Source: Thalassotalea_A litorea (GTDB lineage Bacteria; Pseudomonadota; Gammaproteobacteria; Enterobacterales; Alteromonadaceae). From it: a stretch of 64,000 bases of DNA. Shown here piece after piece: positions 1 through 8,630 of the stretch; positions within the stretch are counted from its first letter, which is position 1; each line of letters opens with the position of its first letter. The stretch spans positions 39,802 to 103,801 of the forward strand of contig NZ_JBHZSG010000011.1 in assembly GCF_043642205.1 (NCBI RefSeq), read 5' to 3'. The notes beneath the pieces were generated by a model. That model was not told the DNA's origin. It saw nothing but the letters and a program-made list of their open reading frames with translations, and ran no database searches. A program made the position numbers and the translations under genes.

Positions 1-588
1 GCCCGGCTTGCCATTGTAGACACGCTGACTGCCGTAGACACCCGTAATTTTGCCTTTACTAGGCGCAATAAAACCGTGTGCAAAATCGATGTTGTCGGCG
101 GATATACTGCGTACTTCACCGATTTGTTTACTGTCTTGGCGAGCTCTTTTAACATCCTTTGGATCCGGATTCATAATTTTCTTGGCAATGCCATTGACCC
201 GCTGAATGTTATATTCGCGCTTACCAGGCGCCAATGTTTTTATCTGTTGCTTGTCACCGTTGACGACTTTTAGCTGATAGCTATGTTCGTCATCCCGACT
301 AAAGCCAAACGTGAAAAGCCCATGCCGTGATACTTTTAATGCCCGATCATCTAAATACACCTGATTGCCAGGCTGGGTTTTACCGACCATCAGGCTGCCC
401 TGGACCACATCACCTTGCAAATCTATCAGGAGCTCATCGTTGGCATTAGCGTGCTGAACTGTGAAAGACAACACTGCCAATAATGGCAGGGTTAACGTTC
501 TAAACGCAATGCCTACTCTTACTGCCAGCTTATTTTGCCCCCATATCAACAAGCCGTATGCAAATGATGGAGCTCTGACACTAAACAT
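1..588 (-). CDS. M23-family metallopeptidase, N-terminal part (runs off window start)
   Basis: 196 codons are readable on the minus strand before the window edge. Residues 21-49 form a hydrophobic signal sequence with an AxA-type cleavage site (ANA before NDE), so the protein is probably periplasmic. It continues with a beta-rich linker domain and then, at about residues 179-196, the GKITGVYGSQRVYNGKPG stretch typical of the start of lysostaphin-type (M23) peptidase domains. The first zinc histidine would lie just beyond the edge. M23 enzymes cut peptidoglycan cross-links; that role is inferred from the family. The start ATG at 588 overlaps the end of the upstream T-fold gene by 8 bp, suggesting co-transcription with it. 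Confidence 0.82.
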   Translation of the reverse strand, partial: MFSVRAPSFAYGLLIWGQNKLAVRVGIAFRTLTLPLLAVLSFTVQHANANDELLIDLQGDVVQGSLMVGKTQPGNQVYLDDRALKVSRHGLFTFGFSRDDEHSYQLKVVNGDKQQIKTLAPGKREYNIQRVNGIAKKIMNPDPKDVKRARQDSKQIGEVRSISADNIDFAHGFIAPSKGKITGVYGSQRVYNGKPG

Positions 589-1474
589 GGCTGATGGCTC
601 CCTTGCCGACACCTTCAAATGCGACCACTTTGTAGCTGTTATCGGGATGTTCCGCCTTTAATTGCCTGGCAATATAATCGGCGAGAAGTTCTACGGTCGA
701 ATCACAATCGACAACTTCAAGATTATCCTTAATGGCGATATCAAATCGCCCTTGCGGCGCATAATAGGAAAAACATTGGTGATCTGAGGACAAATCCTGT
801 CGACCTCGTTCTGATAACTCAACTTGTTGCTGATTAATAGCATCGGAGTCAGTGGCAAGGTAAATGTCTTGCCAACGTGAGCACCATTTCTTTTCCAGAC
901 TTAACGAGCGAATACTATTTTCATATAGATTTATTTTCGAACGGTGGCCGTGTGCAATACGCTGACAGTTTCCATCATGCTTTTTCAATCCATGGGTGTA
1001 GTGATAGTAAAAACCATCAATGGCCTCTGGACGAAGCGTTAATTCAATGGCTTTTACGTTTTCGGGCAATTGCGCTTTTATTACACCTGTCAAGTAACGC
1101 GTAACCGCTTCTTCAGTGATTTTGTCGTCCGGGATTTGTGCAAAGGCGCATTGTGGAGACTGTAAATGGATGCTGCTCAGCTGTACCGGATAAAAGTCTA
1201 CGTATACATGTTTATCGCGACCAGAGTTCTCAATAAACAGGTTTTCATCGTTTGTGGGTAGCAATAATTTATGGTCTACCGCATCATCAATGATGGCTTT
1301 GATTTGCTTTTTCACAATACCAAAATCCAATACCATGCTTTCGGCATTCAAATCACCGGAGAGCACGACGTCAACGATCCAACTTTCGCCCACAACCCCC
1401 CTGTCTTTACATAGATAAGAGAAGTCAATAACGGTTAAGTCATTGACGAATAACTGCATGGTTTTTAAACTCAT
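581..1474 (-). CDS. Tandem T-fold protein, 6-pyruvoyl/6-carboxy-tetrahydropterin synthase (PTPS/QueD) family
   Basis: 297 aa, about twice the usual QueD length. The N-terminal half keeps the family's MVLDF (residues 47-51) and DH (67-68) motifs but has no zinc-binding histidines. The C-terminal half has H161, C170 and HGH at 175-177, matching the zinc/Cys region, and E287 in a VAFEGVGKG tail. Together the halves supply one set of PTPS motifs, so this looks like an internal duplication with complementary loss. Family members act in queuosine or pterin synthesis; the actual substrate here is unknown. It sits 36 bp downstream of pyrC, on the same strand, and overlaps the M23 gene by 8 bp. Confidence 0.75.
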   Translation of the reverse strand: MSLKTMQLFVNDLTVIDFSYLCKDRGVVGESWIVDVVLSGDLNAESMVLDFGIVKKQIKAIIDDAVDHKLLLPTNDENLFIENSGRDKHVYVDFYPVQLSSIHLQSPQCAFAQIPDDKITEEAVTRYLTGVIKAQLPENVKAIELTLRPEAIDGFYYHYTHGLKKHDGNCQRIAHGHRSKINLYENSIRSLSLEKKWCSRWQDIYLATDSDAINQQQVELSERGRQDLSSDHQCFSYYAPQGRFDIAIKDNLEVVDCDSTVELLADYIARQLKAEHPDNSYKVVAFEGVGKGAISHV

Positions 1475-1510
1475 GATTAATCCTTCGCTTTGCCTTGGTA
1501 AGCGCTACGT

Positions 1511-2542
1511 TTAAGCTTTTACCTGCCACTGAATTTCTTCACCTGCTCGAATTGGCACAACCGTGTCGTCGCCAAACGGCATAGTTTCAGGCACAGACCA
1601 GGAGGCTTTAACTAAGGTAATGGTATCGGTATGACGCGGTAACTTATAAAAATCCGGACCATGGAAGCTGGCAAAGCCTTCCAGTTTATCCAGCGCATTT
1701 TCCTGTTCAAACACTTCGGCATATAACTCAATCGCAGCATGCGCTGTGTAAGAACCGGCGCAACCACAGGCACTTTCTTTCGCTTCTTTGGTATGAGGAG
1801 CTGAATCTGTACCCAAAAAGAATTTAGAACTGCCGCTCGTCGCTGCCTCTATTAACGCCTGTTGATGGATATTACGTTTGAGCACTGGCAAACAAAAATA
1901 ATGCGGACGAATACCACCAACTAACATGTGGTTACGGTTAAACAGTAAGTGATGTGCGGTGATCGTTGCCGCGACATTTGCACCTGCCTGGTTGACAAAG
2001 TCAACCGCATCTTTGGTGGTAATATGTTCCAGGACGATGCGTAGGGTTGGGAATTTGGCAACAACAGGTGTTAAAATTCGCTCTATATACTCTTTTTCGC
2101 GGTCGAAAATATCAATATGACTATCAGTCACTTCACCGTGCAACAACAGTGGCAGATCTTCTTCCTGCATGGTTTCAAGTACAGAATAAATATTCTTAAT
2201 GTCTGTCACACCTGATGCTGAGTTTGTGGTTGCACCAGCAGGATAAAGCTTCGCGGCAAAGACTTTACCCGATGCTTTTGCTTCGCGAATATCTTCACTG
2301 GTAGTGTTATCCGTAAGATACAAGACCATCAAAGGCTCAAAAATTTTCGATTCGTTTACCTTTTGAATGCGCTCATAATAGCCAATGGCCTGTTCGGTGG
2401 TCATTACCGGTGGTACCAAGTTTGGCATCACGATTGCACGTCCAAAGTAACGTCCAATATCTCTAACGGTGTCAGGCAACACATTGCCATCGCGAAGGTG
2501 TACATGCCAATCATCTGGGCGAGTAATCGTAAGAGTCGTCAT
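1511..2542 (-). CDS. pyrC: Dihydroorotase PyrC
   Basis: 343 aa, the usual length of the class II (PyrC) enzyme, which interconverts N-carbamoyl-aspartate and dihydroorotate in de novo pyrimidine synthesis in the cytosol. Metal ligands are visible: H13 and H15 in DWHVHLRDG, the lysine to be carboxylated at K98 (AAKLYPAG), H135 (LLHGEV), H173 (LEHITT) and D246 (LGTDSAPH). The first gene of a probable operon with the T-fold protein and the M23 peptidase. No obvious pyrimidine attenuator hairpin was seen upstream. Confidence 0.97.
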   Translation of the reverse strand: MTTLTITRPDDWHVHLRDGNVLPDTVRDIGRYFGRAIVMPNLVPPVMTTEQAIGYYERIQKVNESKIFEPLMVLYLTDNTTSEDIREAKASGKVFAAKLYPAGATTNSASGVTDIKNIYSVLETMQEEDLPLLLHGEVTDSHIDIFDREKEYIERILTPVVAKFPTLRIVLEHITTKDAVDFVNQAGANVAATITAHHLLFNRNHMLVGGIRPHYFCLPVLKRNIHQQALIEAATSGSSKFFLGTDSAPHTKEAKESACGCAGSYTAHAAIELYAEVFEQENALDKLEGFASFHGPDFYKLPRHTDTITLVKASWSVPETMPFGDDTVVPIRAGEEIQWQVKA

Positions 2543-2688
2543 TAATCATTCCGTATTGCTGTAAATGGCCAAAGTTTGTGTCATTTAACGAACAAAATCG
2601 TTCAATCTAGCGGTAAACGATTGGGTTTCAAACCTTGGTTAACTATCGTTGAAAAAAATACCGCAGCGTCGCTGCCAACTTAATCGTT

Positions 2689-3726
2689 TTATTGTTCTTC
2701 GCTGGATAACAGCTTTAACAATTGCTCTTTTAAGTTTGGTGGAACCCGGTGAATCGTCAACGTTTCATTGGCAGGATTATACACTACATCCTGGCCAAAG
2801 TGACTACGTTCGAAGCTAATGCTGATTCCGGCACCATAACCTGAATATTTTGTGGCTTTATTGATGGTCGCCTGATCATGAGGAAACGATTCCTCCAATG
2901 GGTAATCATTTTGCTGGCAAAACTGGTAGAAGGCGTCGCCATTGTCTTCATTTGGCAAAGCTTCAGATAATTCCTGCAACTTTACGTCCTGACCTAAGGT
3001 TTGTTGTTCTTTACAATAACTCAGCATTTCTTTACGTGTTTGCTGCTTTTCTTCAGCATTCAATTGCTGAACATTCACAAACTCTTCTACGGCACTGATC
3101 AGTACCTGACTTTGTCGTTTAGGGTCAATGCCCTCTTCACAACCTAAAAAGTCCAGGAAAAAATCTGAGACTTTACGACCCGCACGGCCTTTGATGAAGG
3201 ATATATAGCGAGATTTTTCGGCATTATCGACATACTCAAACAAATCGATGCGTACCGCTAATTGTAAGCGTGAGCTATCAATATGTTGATCGGACGAAAT
3301 ATTTAACTCACCATCGACATAAAAGTGTTCAGTTACCGGTAACATGGCGACCAACAAATAACGGCCGGAGAGCATTTCGTAATGACAAGTTAGTAAATAA
3401 CCGGTTTCCGCCATGTCGTATTTTTCAAGTTCAGCCGCCAGCCCTTTGCTCACACGATCGCTAAATTCGTTAAAATCTAACTGTTCATTTAGATAATCAT
3501 CCAGGCTGTGATGAAATGGCATTGCCTCAGAAGGTTCTTGATTTTGCTTAAAACCACCATAGGCTTTTGAGCCCTTGGCATTGTAAATGGTGTGCAGATC
3601 TTCGATGAAGGCGTTGATTTTTGGGGTAATAGCAACAGGAGCATCACCTGCGGTTATTGTCACCTGAGGGTCGTTCTCAGGCTTTGCGACAAAGCGCAAA
3701 TCAATTTTATTAATAATTAAACTCAT
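2689..3726 (-). CDS. yejK: Nucleoid-associated protein YejK (NdpA family)
   Basis: 345 aa, close to the 335 aa of E. coli YejK/NA37, a 37-kDa nucleoid-associated protein. The start MSLIINKIDLRF and the C-terminal IHRVPPNLKEQL region fit the NdpA family. It is divergent from yejL with 76 bp between start codons, the same arrangement as yejK/yejL in E. coli. How the protein contributes to nucleoid structure is not settled in the family. The annotation rests on whole-length resemblance and neighbourhood. Confidence 0.93.
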   Translation of the reverse strand: MSLIINKIDLRFVAKPENDPQVTITAGDAPVAITPKINAFIEDLHTIYNAKGSKAYGGFKQNQEPSEAMPFHHSLDDYLNEQLDFNEFSDRVSKGLAAELEKYDMAETGYLLTCHYEMLSGRYLLVAMLPVTEHFYVDGELNISSDQHIDSSRLQLAVRIDLFEYVDNAEKSRYISFIKGRAGRKVSDFFLDFLGCEEGIDPKRQSQVLISAVEEFVNVQQLNAEEKQQTRKEMLSYCKEQQTLGQDVKLQELSEALPNEDNGDAFYQFCQQNDYPLEESFPHDQATINKATKYSGYGAGISISFERSHFGQDVVYNPANETLTIHRVPPNLKEQLLKLLSSEEQ

Positions 3727-3802
3727 TGTCCGGGCCAGTTTTATCTTGAAGAAGCATTTGATAAACTAAAATTAATTTCAAATTCATCAGTATTTTAAAA
3801 TA

Positions 3803-4024
3803 ATGCCTATTGTATCTAAGTATTCGAACGAACGTGTAGAAAAAATTGTCCAAAATTTATTGGATAACCTCGTTGATCAGGAAGTTTCTACCGATTTGGC
3901 GCTTATGTGTCTTGGAAACACCTTATCTACGATCATCAACAATCAAGTACCCGAGGATAAGCGTCAAGCTATCGTCGAAAATTTCTGTCAGGCTTTAACC
4001 CAGTCTGTAACTCAACAAAAATAA
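3803..4024 (+). CDS. yejL: YejL family protein (DUF1414)
   Basis: 73 aa, acidic and helical, starting MPIVSKYSNERVEKI, which is characteristic of the UPF0352/YejL family of about 75 aa. The family's function is unknown. It sits immediately upstream of yejM (21 bp gap) and divergent from yejK, matching the conserved yejK-yejL-yejM arrangement of gammaproteobacteria. Confidence 0.93.
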   Translation: MPIVSKYSNERVEKIVQNLLDNLVDQEVSTDLALMCLGNTLSTIINNQVPEDKRQAIVENFCQALTQSVTQQK

Positions 4025-4045
4025 TAATAAATAGAATCTAACAAT

Positions 4046-5725
4046 ATGGTTAGCACCGAAAATACCACCTACAGTAAACGTCTGTTGCAGCTGATTAGCT
4101 GGGGCCACTGGTTCACGTTTTTCAATATTATTGCGGCGATCGCAATATCCATTACTTATCTGGTGGTGGAAGGATCACCCGATGGCATCGTGGCAACGAT
4201 TTATATGTTGACCACCTGGATCAGTCATATGGCATTCCTGACATTTTTGGGGTTTGTCTTGTTGGTTTTTCCGCTGACTCTGCTCTTCCCGCGAATTCGT
4301 TTTATACGTGGCGCCGCGTCAGTGATTTTTACTCTGGTACTGACGGTATTGGTCATCGACAGTATTAGCTACAGTCAATTAGGCTATCACCTTAATTTGG
4401 ACTCCAGCGGTAAAATTTTAAGCCTGTTAAAAGAGCAGTTTAGAGATTATCAGGTGCCTTTTTATTGGATAGTCGGTGTTTCACTGCTAGCCATTTTGGC
4501 GTTTGAGCTGTTGATCAGTAATTATTCGTGGAAACACCTCAAGCAATTACAGTTAAAAAGTTTTGGCCGCTATTTTACGCTGATCTGGGTGACATCCTTT
4601 TTTGTTAGTCACTTAACCCATATCTGGGCAGACGCCCGTTTAGAATACAGTGTGTTACGCCAGGACAATATGCTGCCGTTGTCGTATCCGACAACAGCAA
4701 AGACCTTGTTAACCAAATATGGTTTGGTCAATCAAGAGGGTTATATTAACCAACGCACTAAGCCAATGGCATTTAGTGTGAAAGTCCCCCAATACCCTGC
4801 TTTGGCTAACCAATGTACTCACCAACAGGACATAGACCGTTCGGTATTCATTTTACTGAATGATTCGCCATTAACCGACAAACAATCCAAACGTCTGTTA
4901 AGACGGTCTTCAGAAGGCGGACAACTGGTTACCAACCAGGTTGATGCATCGACGACAAACGATGCCTGGTTTAATCTGCTGTACAGTCTTCCGAGCGTAT
5001 ACAAAGACGGTATTATTGCGCAAAACCAATCCCCGTTGTTATTACAGTGGTTAGAGCAAAACGAGTTAAGCCTGTCGCTGGCGATTATTGGCAATGACGT
5101 CCAAACCATGCCGAGCTGGCTAACCGACTTGTTTACCCAGACTCGCTATTTTGCAGACATTTCATCATTTGTTACCGCCAAGAAATTAAATAGTCTTTCG
5201 CCCGGCCTGTATGTGTTCTATTTTGCAGAGCCAGGGGATTACCAGTTTTCTCTGTTCAGTGACGCACTGTTACTTGCTCAGGAACAAAAACAGGAACAAG
5301 ACATCGTTCTCATCAGTTCTTTAGGAAATAAATCTAAGGAGTCTCGTTTTACATCAAAACCTGGTGTCGTCATCTGGCCGCACAGTTCCACTAACGCCAT
5401 TACCGAACTTGCGTCACACATGGATATCCAACCAACCTTAATGAAACACTGGATACAGTGCGATATCGATCGCAAGTCTTATGCTAGTGGTCGAGACTTA
5501 TTTGATTTACCCGCAGATCGGGTGTTAGCAAATACCTTAGAAGATGGCATTGTGATTTTCCAGAAAGACAAAACCGTATTTGTCGATGACAAGGGCAACT
5601 TTGAATCTTTTTCAAACCAACTAGATACTGTGTTATCAGAGGCTGATGATTTTCCACGTTTGATTGAGGGGGTAAAATTCATTAATCAATTTAGCGAGAC
5701 CAACAAACTCGATAAGCCGGAATAG
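4046..5725 (+). CDS. yejM: YejM/PbgA/LapC-type inner-membrane protein (DUF3413 plus sulfatase-like domain)
   Basis: 559 aa (E. coli 586). About five hydrophobic segments occupy residues 20-190 (DUF3413 region). The rest is a large periplasmic domain of the alkaline-phosphatase/sulfatase-like fold, ending in a block around VVIWPHSSTNAI and HMDIQPTLM. In enterics the protein senses periplasmic LPS and, with LapB/FtsH, controls LpxC stability; it was earlier linked to cardiolipin transport. That role is inferred by homology. It is co-directional with yejL and followed by tRNA-Pro, as in E. coli. Confidence 0.92.
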   Translation: MVSTENTTYSKRLLQLISWGHWFTFFNIIAAIAISITYLVVEGSPDGIVATIYMLTTWISHMAFLTFLGFVLLVFPLTLLFPRIRFIRGAASVIFTLVLTVLVIDSISYSQLGYHLNLDSSGKILSLLKEQFRDYQVPFYWIVGVSLLAILAFELLISNYSWKHLKQLQLKSFGRYFTLIWVTSFFVSHLTHIWADARLEYSVLRQDNMLPLSYPTTAKTLLTKYGLVNQEGYINQRTKPMAFSVKVPQYPALANQCTHQQDIDRSVFILLNDSPLTDKQSKRLLRRSSEGGQLVTNQVDASTTNDAWFNLLYSLPSVYKDGIIAQNQSPLLLQWLEQNELSLSLAIIGNDVQTMPSWLTDLFTQTRYFADISSFVTAKKLNSLSPGLYVFYFAEPGDYQFSLFSDALLLAQEQKQEQDIVLISSLGNKSKESRFTSKPGVVIWPHSSTNAITELASHMDIQPTLMKHWIQCDIDRKSYASGRDLFDLPADRVLANTLEDGIVIFQKDKTVFVDDKGNFESFSNQLDTVLSEADDFPRLIEGVKFINQFSETNKLDKPE

Positions 5726-5839
5726 TGTTTGCCCTGTCGCTTTTTTGTATAAGCGGATAATTATTAGCCATTTGCACAAAATGATGCATTTATTGATTGC
5801 ATTAAACAGGAATATCATTAACATACAACACCATAGAAT

Positions 5840-5916
5840 CGGGGTGTAGCGCAGTCTGGTAGCGCGTGCGTCTGGGGGACGTGAGGTCGCAGGTTCAAGT
5901 CCTGCCATCCCGACCA
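5840..5916 (+). tRNA. tRNA-Pro (anticodon GGG)
   Basis: 77 nt with a CGGGGTG/CATCCCG acceptor stem, a D-arm GCGC...GCGC, an anticodon loop CTGGGGG (anticodon GGG), the GGTTCAAGTCC T-arm and an encoded CCA end at 5914-5916. Two wobble pairs close the anticodon stem. E. coli proL (also GGG) likewise follows yejM. It reads CCC and, by wobble, CCU codons. Confidence 0.96.
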
Positions 5917-5926
5917 TATTCTAGAC

Positions 5927-5956
5927 AAAGGCCCGCAATTGCGGGCCTTTGTTGTT
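5927..5956 (+). terminator. Rho-independent terminator after tRNA-Pro
   Basis: Perfect hairpin AAAGGCCCGC-AATT-GCGGGCCTTT followed by GTTGTTT, 11 bp after the CCA end of the tRNA. It probably ends the yejL-yejM-tRNA transcript. Confidence 0.88.
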
Positions 5957-5984
5957 TATCACTTTTAAAAAATATCAATAGCAG

Positions 5985-6932
5985 TTACTCGATTCCGAGT
6001 AAAAAAACCAGTGGCACTTCTAAGCGTTTGCGCCAGGCATCTTCGCTGTGTGCGTCACCCGGGTAAACATGGGTCTGCCAATTCTGATCGCTATAGCCAT
6101 TTTTGACCATGATTTTATCAACTTCTTTTTGTAATTCTGGATACATGGTATCGAGAGTTTGATCGCCGTGATCAAAATAGATTTTATGTGTCTTTGCTGA
6201 TGGCAGGTAACCATCCAGGTACTGGTAAAATGCTAATGGTATCGGATTGTTGTTCATGGTGAAAATACCGGGCCAATGGGTAGACAAACACGCTGCTCCC
6301 GAAAATACTGAAGGATATTCCAGCATCGCATAGGCAGATATTAGCCCGCCCATACTCGACCCCATGACAAACGTAGAAGCCTTATCAGTGGCAACGCTAT
6401 AGTTTGCGTCAATATATGGCTTTAACTCATACACTAAAAACTTAAGGTATTGATCGGAAATTACTGGTTCTGAAAACACTGGATTTCCGTTTTCCCGAGC
6501 CGCTTGATAAATCCGTTTTTTATCTTGCGCGGTGAGACTAGCGAAGGGTTTTTGCGGAAAATATTCACTATGGCGCCATTTACCGCCATTATCGATACCA
6601 ACCACAATAAAAGGCCTGGTCTTACCTTCTTTCATTAATCTTGCGGCAGTTTCATCGACCCCCCACTCCTGATTGTTCCAACTATTGTTGCTATCAAATA
6701 ACATTTGGCCATCGTGCATATACAAAACGGCATACTCAGTGTCATTGTTATAACCATTGGGTTTCCATATCTGTACCCGTCTGGCATTGACGTAGTCTGA
6801 TTTAAACATGTCAATGGTATCTAACGTACCACTCGAGACATTATCCTGGGCGTTTGCACCATGAACCAGGCAAAGCGTCAATAGCATCCATAAAAAGCTA
6901 AGGGTACTCAAATAACAACGTAATCTACTCAT
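5985..6932 (-). CDS. Exported esterase-like protein (alpha/beta hydrolase, PF00756-type)
   Basis: 315 aa. A signal peptide is visible at residues 1-29 (hydrophobic core LSFLWMLLTLCLV, cleavage after GANA). The mature part starts with VNARRVQIWKPNGY and has the nucleophile elbow GSSMGG near residue 194, with an acidic residue (FDHGDQT) and a histidine (GDAHSE) placed as expected for a Ser-Asp-His triad. This matches the esterase D/antigen-85-like fold. The substrate is unknown. Its ATG overlaps the stop of the upstream hydrolase (ATGA), so the two are translationally coupled. Confidence 0.85.
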   Translation of the reverse strand: MSRLRCYLSTLSFLWMLLTLCLVHGANAQDNVSSGTLDTIDMFKSDYVNARRVQIWKPNGYNNDTEYAVLYMHDGQMLFDSNNSWNNQEWGVDETAARLMKEGKTRPFIVVGIDNGGKWRHSEYFPQKPFASLTAQDKKRIYQAARENGNPVFSEPVISDQYLKFLVYELKPYIDANYSVATDKASTFVMGSSMGGLISAYAMLEYPSVFSGAACLSTHWPGIFTMNNNPIPLAFYQYLDGYLPSAKTHKIYFDHGDQTLDTMYPELQKEVDKIMVKNGYSDQNWQTHVYPGDAHSEDAWRKRLEVPLVFLLGIE

Positions 6933-7879
6933 AAATCGGTTATTGCTCCATTTGTTGTACCCGGGGTCAGGAAAAATTCAGCAATGAGGGGGTTCACTTT
7001 ATTTGCGCTTTCGTAGTGTAATGCATGTCCCGCATTATTAATGGTAATACTTTTATTGGATTTGCCTAAGGCCTTAGCAACGACTTCTTGGTTTTTCACC
7101 GGAAACACATTATCTTCGCTGCCCCAGATCAACATGCTGTCGAGACGAAACTGATCTACGGCTCTAAAATCCGCCATAGGATCGGTTTGTAAATAGTCTC
7201 TGGCGGTTGCCAATAGAGCCGCGCGAAACCCTGTATACTGCATTTGATTTTGGTATTTTTCATTCCATAAAGGATAGCTGTCCGGCTCTATAAAGTCATC
7301 GGACTGAGACTCGGCCATTGACGGGATCACAAAACTGTACGCCAGGTAGTCACCTAATATCGGATATTTTAATGGGCCTATGTCAATAGGCTGATGGAAC
7401 GGTGCAAGTAACACGAGTTTATTAACTTTATGGGGGTATTCAGATGAAAACGCGCTAACAATGGCACCACCCATAGATAACCCCACAAGATTTACTTTTT
7501 CGTTAATATTCAATTCAAAAAGCAAGTCATTAAGTTGGCCGACAAACAATGCTCTATCGTAGCGGTTATGTTCTCTGGATGAATAGCCACGACCGAAAAG
7601 ATCAAAAGTTAGGACTCTAAACCCTCGTGCAATTAAATAGGGAACGGTCTTATCCCAGGTATAAGATGGCACACTGTAACCGTGGACCAGTACGACTAAA
7701 GGATCTTCTTCCCGGCCGTAGACTTGGTAATGGGTAAAACCAAGCGCGGTTTTGGCAATCTTACCGCCGGAGGTGATCTCAAAAGGTTTAAGAGCATGAC
7801 GTTCTTGATTTAACCAAATAGGCAGACCTAGTAAACCGATTAAAACTACTACCAGAGTTATCCACAAAATTCTTTTCAT
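6929..7879 (-). CDS. Membrane-anchored alpha/beta hydrolase
   Basis: 316 aa. An N-terminal hydrophobic segment (residues 4-24) probably anchors it in the inner membrane, with the hydrolase domain outside. The oxyanion motif VLVHGYS, the nucleophile elbow GLSMGG, an acidic residue in WGSEDNVFP and a histidine in NAGHALHYES give a complete catalytic set, as in epoxide-hydrolase/MhpC-like enzymes. The product and substrate cannot be read from sequence. It is the first gene of a two-gene unit with the esterase downstream (4-bp overlap). BioH, which completes the BioC pathway, is also an alpha/beta hydrolase, but the membrane anchor argues against this being BioH. Confidence 0.85.
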   Translation of the reverse strand: MKRILWITLVVVLIGLLGLPIWLNQERHALKPFEITSGGKIAKTALGFTHYQVYGREEDPLVVLVHGYSVPSYTWDKTVPYLIARGFRVLTFDLFGRGYSSREHNRYDRALFVGQLNDLLFELNINEKVNLVGLSMGGAIVSAFSSEYPHKVNKLVLLAPFHQPIDIGPLKYPILGDYLAYSFVIPSMAESQSDDFIEPDSYPLWNEKYQNQMQYTGFRAALLATARDYLQTDPMADFRAVDQFRLDSMLIWGSEDNVFPVKNQEVVAKALGKSNKSITINNAGHALHYESANKVNPLIAEFFLTPGTTNGAITDL

Positions 7880-8105
7880 GATCTTTTCTCTTTCCCTGTA
7901 TTAAATTTAATCTATCAAATCAGCAATAAATAGCAAATCGGACAACAAATTATTCTCCAAAGATGTTGGTGCATATGGCTTTTCGCGATATATAACGCAC
8001 GTTCAACACACTGGGGTTATCAACTGGCTAAAATGATCCCATGTGATCCTCCAGTCTATTTATTAACCACCAAATCTAGCTTATACACATAGTAGGTACT
8101 TACAT

Positions 8106-8190
8106 GGAGTTGCCGGGGTTATATTGCTCGAGCTTGTGGAGTTATAAGGGTTATCTTGCGAAAGCTTGCTGGAGTTGTTAGGGTTATCAC
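8106..8190. repeat. Three tandem ~33-bp imperfect repeats upstream of the hicB-like gene
   Basis: Copies begin at 8106, 8138 and 8171 (the last about 20 bp), each GGAGTT-N4-GGGTTAT followed by TTGC...AGCTTG. A further GGGTTATC lies at 8014-8021. The repeats end about 25 bp before the HicB-like start codon, a position suited to an operator array. The rest of the 335-bp gap (7880-8214) shows no gene; in particular there is no hicA-like frame. Confidence 0.75.
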
Positions 8191-8214
8191 AAATTCACTG
8201 AAAATGGCTTTAAT

Positions 8215-8622
8215 ATGCGCTACCCCATTGTTTTGCTTTATCTGAATCAAGAACAAAAATACTTAATACAAGTACCGGATATTCCAGGGTGTCAATGCTA
8301 TGCTTCTTCGATGGATAAAGGCCTCGACGAGATACTTTTTGCCATTGAAGATCATTTAACCCTGATGGCTGAATACGGTCAGTCGATCCCTACCCCTCAA
8401 TCATTTGAAACTCATGTAGGAAAACATGACTATCGTGGTGGTATCTGGGCTATCGTTGATATTGATATCACCCCGTTTTTAGGTAAAAGTCATAAAATCA
8501 ATGTGACTCTGCCTGAGTTATTGATTAAAAAAATCGATAATCTGGTTGCATCGAATCCTGAATATAAAACCCGCTCAGGCTTTCTCGCTAAGGCAGCCAT
8601 CAATGAATTACAAAAAGCGTGA
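8215..8622 (+). CDS. Solitary HicB-family antitoxin-like protein
   Basis: 135 aa. The N-terminal half carries the HicB partial-RNase-H-like fold (YLIQVPDIPGCQCYASSMDKGLDEI, shown by the VPDIPGC core and following helix). The C-terminal 40 residues (INVTLPELLIKKIDNLV...SGFLAKAAI) form a ribbon-helix-helix DNA-binding domain. HicB normally neutralises the HicA mRNA interferase and represses its own operon. No hicA lies upstream or downstream; the next gene is pepE, whose ATG follows 8 bp after this stop. It may be an orphan regulator or a relic of a lost toxin-antitoxin pair. Confidence 0.85.
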   Translation: MRYPIVLLYLNQEQKYLIQVPDIPGCQCYASSMDKGLDEILFAIEDHLTLMAEYGQSIPTPQSFETHVGKHDYRGGIWAIVDIDITPFLGKSHKINVTLPELLIKKIDNLVASNPEYKTRSGFLAKAAINELQKA

Positions 8623-8630
8623 GGTTCGCG

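Noticed and set aside
6929..7879. Alpha/beta hydrolase as BioH for the nearby biotin genes
   Set aside because: It has an N-terminal membrane anchor and sits in a separate unit with an exported esterase; BioH is cytosolic.
8040..8214. A hicA toxin gene upstream of the HicB-like gene
   Set aside because: All frames contain stops and the repeats; no HicA-like motif is found.
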